A DNA stretch of 36,147 nt from an uncultured Muribaculaceae bacterium (GTDB taxonomy: Bacteria; Bacteroidota; Bacteroidia; Bacteroidales; Muribaculaceae). Positions 32,414-36,147 of the stretch are shown piece by piece. The translations under genes were made by a program, and so were the position numbers. Numbering within the stretch: position 1 is the stretch's first letter; each line of letters begins with the position of its first letter. Location: positions 1 to 36,147 of the forward strand of contig CAMWJS010000021.1 of assembly GCA_947174635.1 (NCBI GenBank), written 5' to 3'. The notes under the pieces are model-generated. The model was not told the DNA's origin. It was given only the letters and a program-made list of their open reading frames with translations, and searched no databases.

Positions 32414-33358
32414 ATGAAACGCACTACTAAGCAGCTTGCCCTCGACAAAAGCCGATGGGGGCGTATCAAGTATTTCTGTCATGACCCGTTCTGGGCTTTT
32501 GGCGTGATTTTAAGAAGAAAATTTTCAAAACATATTTCCAATGACAGGCGGTATCTTGAGTGGGAATATTTTTTTGGAATGAAAAAGCGCCTGAATTTAA
32601 AGAATCCGCGCACTTTCAATGAGAAGCTCCAGTGGATGAAGCTATATGACAGAAATCCGTTGTATACACGCCTTGTAGACAAAGCTGCCGTCAAGGATTA
32701 TATCGCTGAGGTGATGGGCAATGACGATATTATCATTCCTACGCTTGGCGTGTGGAACAGTTTCGATGATATTGATTTTGACAGGCTGCCGCAACAGTTT
32801 GTTCTCAAGACGACGCATGACAGCGGAGGCGTGGTGATATGCCGCGACAAATCGTCTCTCGATATGAAAGAAGCGCGTAATAAGCTGGAAAAGAGCCTGG
32901 CCAACAATTACTATCTTGAGCACAGGGAATGGCCTTACAAGGATGTAAAGCCACGTATAATAGCTGAAAAATATATGGTCGACGAGAGCGGAACGGAGCT
33001 TAAGGATTATAAATTTTTCTGTTTCGACGGTGAGCCCAAGATGCTGTTTATAGCGACAGACCGTCCGCACGACACCCGCTTTGACTTCTTTGATGTCGAT
33101 TTTAACCATCTGCCATTCACCCAAGGTCATCCCAATGCCGAAAAAGCCATTGCCAAGCCTTGTAATTTTGACGAGATGATAGAGATATCGCGGAAGTTGT
33201 CGAAAGGTCTGAGCCAGGTGAGGGTAGACCTGTATAATGTCAACGGAAAGATTTATTTCGGAGAGTTGACATTCGCACATTTCTCAGGCAATGTCCCTTT
33301 TAAACCGGCCAAATGGGATGAAATCATAGGCGAGTGGTGGACGCTTGAGAAAAAATAG
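32414..33358 (+). CDS. TupA-like ATP-grasp protein
   Basis: The 314-residue protein matches the TupA-like ATP-grasp family found in capsule and teichuronopeptide loci. Visible features are NPRTFNEKLQWMKLYDRNPLYTRLVDKAAVKDY, VLKTTHDSGGVVICRDK (likely nucleotide-binding strand-loop), IIAEKYM, ELKDYKFFCFDGEPKMLFIATDR and QVRVDLYNVNGKIYFGELTF. ATP-grasp enzymes form an acyl-phosphate and join it to an amine or thiol, so this one may attach an amino acid or similar group to the glycan. That role is inference. It is the last plus-strand gene of the locus; the 36-bp gap to the convergent gene has no clear terminator. Confidence 0.88.
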   Translation: MKRTTKQLALDKSRWGRIKYFCHDPFWAFGVILRRKFSKHISNDRRYLEWEYFFGMKKRLNLKNPRTFNEKLQWMKLYDRNPLYTRLVDKAAVKDYIAEVMGNDDIIIPTLGVWNSFDDIDFDRLPQQFVLKTTHDSGGVVICRDKSSLDMKEARNKLEKSLANNYYLEHREWPYKDVKPRIIAEKYMVDESGTELKDYKFFCFDGEPKMLFIATDRPHDTRFDFFDVDFNHLPFTQGHPNAEKAIAKPCNFDEMIEISRKLSKGLSQVRVDLYNVNGKIYFGELTFAHFSGNVPFKPAKWDEIIGEWWTLEKK

Positions 33359-33394
33359 ACAGACTTTCGTTTTAATATGCAGATTGGCGCGAGC

Positions 33395-34408
33395 TTAGAG
33401 CGAAGCCTTTGCCATTTTTCCGATTTTCTCCCCTAAACCGGCGATGGAAAAATCTGACAAGGCACGCTTGCGGTTGTGGTCCGACATGGTTTCATACAGG
33501 TTGTTGTCGTTCAAAAGCCGTTCTATTCCTTCGCGCCACAATCCTACGTCATTCGGTAATATGATTGCATCGACATTGTTTTCAAGGTAGCTGCGTGTAG
33601 AGCCGCTGTCAGAGATGATGACCGGTTTCCCGAACTGCATAGCCTGTATGAACACAAGCTGTCCTGACGATACATTGAGGTCTTTCAACGGAATAGCTAC
33701 AGCCTTGCAGTTGTAAAGATACCGTTTCATGTCGTTTTTGAAACAGTTGCCGAGCACTTCGATGTTCTCTTGTCCGGGATTGGGAATGTTGGGGCATGCA
33801 ATCTTCAGCCTTGTTTTCAGGCCGGAAAACACATCGATTAAGAAATTATAGTCGCGGTTACTTACGCCGGTAGCGAAAAAATAATCCTGAGATGCCAGCC
33901 CGGCATCGTAATAATTGCCGTTGTCTACCGGTATGCCTAACTTGACAAAGTGGAACTTGCCTTTGGCTTTCGGGAAAAGGCGCTCATAGTGCTCCACTTC
34001 GTTGCGTGCGAATACGATTATGCTTTTGACGCATTTTGAACTAATGGCGCTGTTGACCATTTTATAGAACATTTTTCCCGCCAATCCGCTTTTGGGCTGG
34101 TAGATGAATGTCATTATCGTAATCGAGAGTTTGCGGCGGTGAAATATGTAGCGGTTGAAAAATGCCGCCAAGACTCCGAAAAACTGCTGCCAGGCTATCA
34201 CGTTGTGTGCTTTGGGGTGCTTCAGCATAAAAGAGAGAGGAGTCAGATAGAAACCGAGCACTCGCCGTATTTTGGCTTTTGACATCGGCACTATGCGCTC
34301 TATGACATTCCATGACTGCTGCGTGACGTTCTCGATGGCCGCGGTAAAGTCGGCAGGTGTATCGGCATCGGAAAGGATATAATTGTCGCTGTTGCGTTTC
34401 TGTTCCAT
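33395..34408 (-). CDS. GT-B glycosyltransferase (GT4-like)
   Basis: The 337-residue protein has the C-terminal Rossmann half of a GT-B enzyme: KAVAIPLKDLNVSSGQLVFI, then AMQFGKPVIISDSGSTRSYLE and NDVGLWREGIERLLND, the last matching the donor-binding E-x7-E region loosely. The N-terminal half is more divergent, with a basic, hydrophobic patch (VLGFYLTPLSFML, FFNRYIFHRRK) that may touch the membrane. I start at ATG 34408, 11 bp after the acyltransferase stop codon. An upstream in-frame TTG would overlap it. It probably belongs to the same polysaccharide pathway despite opposite orientation. Confidence 0.82.
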   Translation of the reverse strand: MEQKRNSDNYILSDADTPADFTAAIENVTQQSWNVIERIVPMSKAKIRRVLGFYLTPLSFMLKHPKAHNVIAWQQFFGVLAAFFNRYIFHRRKLSITIMTFIYQPKSGLAGKMFYKMVNSAISSKCVKSIIVFARNEVEHYERLFPKAKGKFHFVKLGIPVDNGNYYDAGLASQDYFFATGVSNRDYNFLIDVFSGLKTRLKIACPNIPNPGQENIEVLGNCFKNDMKRYLYNCKAVAIPLKDLNVSSGQLVFIQAMQFGKPVIISDSGSTRSYLENNVDAIILPNDVGLWREGIERLLNDNNLYETMSDHNRKRALSDFSIAGLGEKIGKMAKASL

Positions 34409-34419
34409 GATTAATTGTT

Positions 34420-35148
34420 TCAATCTTTTTGCGACGAGGATTCCATCACCGTTCTGACATGTGCCATGAATTCATCAAATCCGCAGAATGGAGCCTTATG
34501 CACTTCAAGCCATTTCTCGAACGATTCTTTTTTAGGGAACTGTCTCGCATAGTTGAAATTATAGTCTTTATAATTGCGGGCATCGACAAACGCGGGATAA
34601 TCATCATAGAAATCTTCGGGAACAGGTTCGCGTCCTGTGTCAAAAATGGCTATGGCGCAGCGAACGGTTTCGTCAAGATATTGTTTTTTACGTTTCTCAT
34701 AATAGTCCGACAGGGTCATGACTACTTTCGCCGGCGAGCCGACAGCCACGCTGTTGTCGGGGATGTCTTTTGTGACTATCGAGCCGTTTCCAATCAGCAC
34801 ATTGCTGCCTATTGTCACACCGCGCAGTATTGTCACGTTGCGTCCTGTCCATACATTCGATCCGATGGTCACTTTGTCGTGAGCCGGGATATAATCGCCG
34901 TAGGCATTGACAAACAGATATGAAGCCCAGTCGTGCGATAATATCTGGGTGCCTTTGTTGAGACGTACGTTATCGCCAATCTCGATGAGTTCCGGACGGC
35001 TTGTGTCGACAACAATATCCCTTGTGTCGACGATATATGAACCGTTGCCTATCTTCATGCCTTTCGACCTGAGCCAGTCGATATAGGCTGCGCTTGAGCG
35101 TTCGCGCCTGAGCTGTTGTATCTTGTCGATGATTTTCTTTATAAACAT
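34420..35148 (-). CDS. Hexapeptide-repeat (LbH) acyltransferase
   Basis: The 242-residue protein carries a left-handed beta-helix of isoleucine-patch hexapeptides (VTIGSNVWTGRNVTILRGV, then TIGSNVLIGNGSIVTKD), preceded by LNKGTQILSHDWA with the likely catalytic His. The helix is closed by the NSVAVGSPAKVV end typical of the WbbJ/CysE-like O-acetyltransferases. About 90 residues follow the helix, longer than usual, and are acidic and aromatic (YDDYPAFVDARNYKDYNFNYARQ). It presumably acetylates a sugar of the capsule. It is the first gene of a two-gene minus-strand unit with a consensus-like promoter. Confidence 0.88.
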   Translation of the reverse strand: MFIKKIIDKIQQLRRERSSAAYIDWLRSKGMKIGNGSYIVDTRDIVVDTSRPELIEIGDNVRLNKGTQILSHDWASYLFVNAYGDYIPAHDKVTIGSNVWTGRNVTILRGVTIGSNVLIGNGSIVTKDIPDNSVAVGSPAKVVMTLSDYYEKRKKQYLDETVRCAIAIFDTGREPVPEDFYDDYPAFVDARNYKDYNFNYARQFPKKESFEKWLEVHKAPFCGFDEFMAHVRTVMESSSQKD

Positions 35149-35200
35149 ATTATATTGTTTTATAGATGACAGGTGTGTGGATGAGAGAAATGAAGCGTTG

Positions 35201-35231
35201 CAAAATTACGCAAAAATATTAAAGAATACAA
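35201..35231 (-). promoter_or_regulatory. Promoter of the acyltransferase/GT-B unit
   Basis: On the minus strand TTG (35231-35229), a 20-nt spacer and TAATTTTG (35208-35201) fit the consensus apart from the first base of the -33 box. A second -7-like TATTTTTG overlaps the spacer (35218-35211). Predicted leader about 45 nt. Confidence 0.55.
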
Positions 35232-35375
35232 TTTCAAGATGAGACAGTACGCTCGCGTCAGTCCAATCAGCGTGGCATAGGGGACAATTCTGTAATTGCG
35301 CCCCGAGGTGTACTTGATTGAATACATTCGGTGGCTTGTGGGTATGTGAACCGAACAAATCATGGTATGTGGCGT

Positions 35376-35383
35376 TATATTTG
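35376..35383 (+). promoter_or_regulatory. -7 element of rubrerythrin
   Basis: TATATTTG is a perfect TAnnTTTG. No TTTG is seen 19-21 nt upstream, so an activator or alternative -33 is possible. The predicted start near 35389 leaves a leader of about 24 nt. Confidence 0.6.
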
Positions 35384-35412
35384 CAAAGTGAAACTATTAA
35401 AATGTATTAGTT

Positions 35413-35997
35413 ATGTCAAAATCAACAAAGGATATCAGAGGTACGAAAACCGAACGCTGTATAGTGGCGGCTTATGTCAGTGAGTCTACTGCCTATACGC
35501 GTTATTCATTTTATGCCAAACAGGCTGACAAAGAAAACTATTTTCCGATTGGCCAGATTTTCCGCGAGACGGCCGACAATGAGTTGCATCATGCGAAAGT
35601 TTTTTTCAAGATGTTGCAGGGCGGTTCGGTCAATGTGGAGCTTGATGTGGATTCAGGCATCATCGGTGACACTGCCACCAACCTCGCAATCGCTTCGGAG
35701 GAGGAGCGTGTCGAAGGTGTGGAGCAGTATCGGGCTTCTGCTAAAATAGCCGATGAGGAAGGTTTTCCTGAGATTGCCGAGCATTTCCGCGCCATTGCAG
35801 ATGTCGAAGAGTCGCATCGTCGCCGTTTCGACATCTATCTGAAGCAGGTCAAGGACGGAACTGTATGGAAACGTGAGAAACCTGTAAAATGGAAATGCCT
35901 GGTATGCGGATATATATATGAGGGCACAACGCCTCCCGATCCCTGTCCTGCATGCGACCATCCGTATCAGCACTATATGGCACTCGATATTGATTGA
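35413..35997 (+). CDS. rbr: Rubrerythrin
   Basis: Rubrerythrin is a non-haem di-iron peroxidase that removes hydrogen peroxide in anaerobes, fed by NAD(P)H via rubredoxin-type partners. The 194-residue protein has the ferritin-like diiron domain (Glu24 in SESTAYTRY, Glu57/His60 in ADNELHHAKVFF, ADVEESHRRRF late in the bundle). A C-terminal rubredoxin-like centre has Cys162/165 and Cys178/181 (CLVCGYIYEG, PCPACDHP). Length and order are those of classical rubrerythrin. It is monocistronic, with its own -7 box and a strong terminator. Together with the superoxide dismutase in this window it fits an oxygen-exposed anaerobe. Confidence 0.97.
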   Translation: MSKSTKDIRGTKTERCIVAAYVSESTAYTRYSFYAKQADKENYFPIGQIFRETADNELHHAKVFFKMLQGGSVNVELDVDSGIIGDTATNLAIASEEERVEGVEQYRASAKIADEEGFPEIAEHFRAIADVEESHRRRFDIYLKQVKDGTVWKREKPVKWKCLVCGYIYEGTTPPDPCPACDHPYQHYMALDID

Positions 35998-36020
35998 TTC
36001 AGTTCAATAATAGTAGAAAT

Positions 36021-36078
36021 CCATCCCGCCATAGGAATTGATGTCAGTTCCGTGGCGGGATGGCTTTTTGTTTTTTTT
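36021..36078 (+). terminator. Rho-independent terminator of rubrerythrin
   Basis: CCATCCCGCCATAGGAA (36021-36037) pairs with TTCCGTGGCGGGATGG (36048-36063) with one bulge, followed by a T-rich run to 36078. It lies 24 bp after the stop codon. Confidence 0.93.
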
Positions 36079-36147
36079 GAAGGTAAGTGCGTATTAAGAG
36101 CCGGTTCGACAATAAATGTTAAACGCAGAGCCGCATATCATGGAGTG

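Overview
The window reads as chromosomal DNA of a Bacteroidota (Bacteroidales) bacterium, most likely a gut Muribaculaceae-type organism. Evidence: several intergenic regions carry the Bacteroidota promoter pattern (TTTG, 19-21 nt, then TAnnTTTG) and no strong Shine-Dalgarno sites. Lipoproteins have the Bacteroidota style of lipobox, one followed by an acidic run. The gene families (DUF4595-like lipoprotein, CBM20-CBM20-GH77 amylomaltase, fused Wzz/BY-kinase with a Tyr-rich tail, TupA-like ATP-grasp) also fit. The genus is inference. No tRNA, rRNA, insertion sequence, prophage or CRISPR array was recognised.

Layout. 1-8100, replication and nucleotide metabolism: priA, dnaA, a convergent nitroreductase, and a B12-dependent class II ribonucleotide reductase. 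A nested palindromic element lies between dnaA and the nitroreductase. 8100-11070: an isolated DPE2-like 4-alpha-glucanotransferase preceded by a perfect 19-bp hairpin. 11070-13120: a 530-bp gene-free stretch holding a terminator-like hairpin, a GC-rich structured element, a consensus promoter and a structured leader; it leads to a probable surface lipoprotein. A membrane-anchored thioredoxin-fold protein without the CxxC follows. 13120-13940: a small module in which a four-helix-bundle gene is bracketed by arrays of a degenerate 9-nt repeat; this is the most unusual structure in the window.

13955-17930 (minus strand): galK-galM-nucleotidyltransferase operon without galT, preceded by an Fe/Mn superoxide dismutase. 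18000-24200 (plus strand): a heavy-metal efflux cluster, made of a small His/Cys-rich exported protein, CusB/CzcB-like lipoprotein adaptor, CusA/CzcA-like RND pump and TolC-like outer-membrane channel. Promoter-like sites lie before the first, second and fourth genes. 24288-35150: a compact capsule/exopolysaccharide locus with Wza-like export lipoprotein, Wzc-like co-polymerase/tyrosine kinase, Wzx flippase, EpsG/Wzy-like polymerase, GT2, GT8 and TupA-like ATP-grasp on the plus strand. A GT-B glycosyltransferase and a hexapeptide acyltransferase converge on it from the minus strand. No initiating phosphoglycosyltransferase is present here. 35340-36080: rubrerythrin with its own promoter and a strong terminator.

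The best candidates for something undescribed are the 9-nt repeat/four-helix-bundle module with a near-leaderless promoter, a perfect 16-bp hairpin inside the first codons of galM, the structured leader of the DUF4595-like lipoprotein, and the His/Cys-rich partner of the metal pump. All are sequence observations; their functions are inference.
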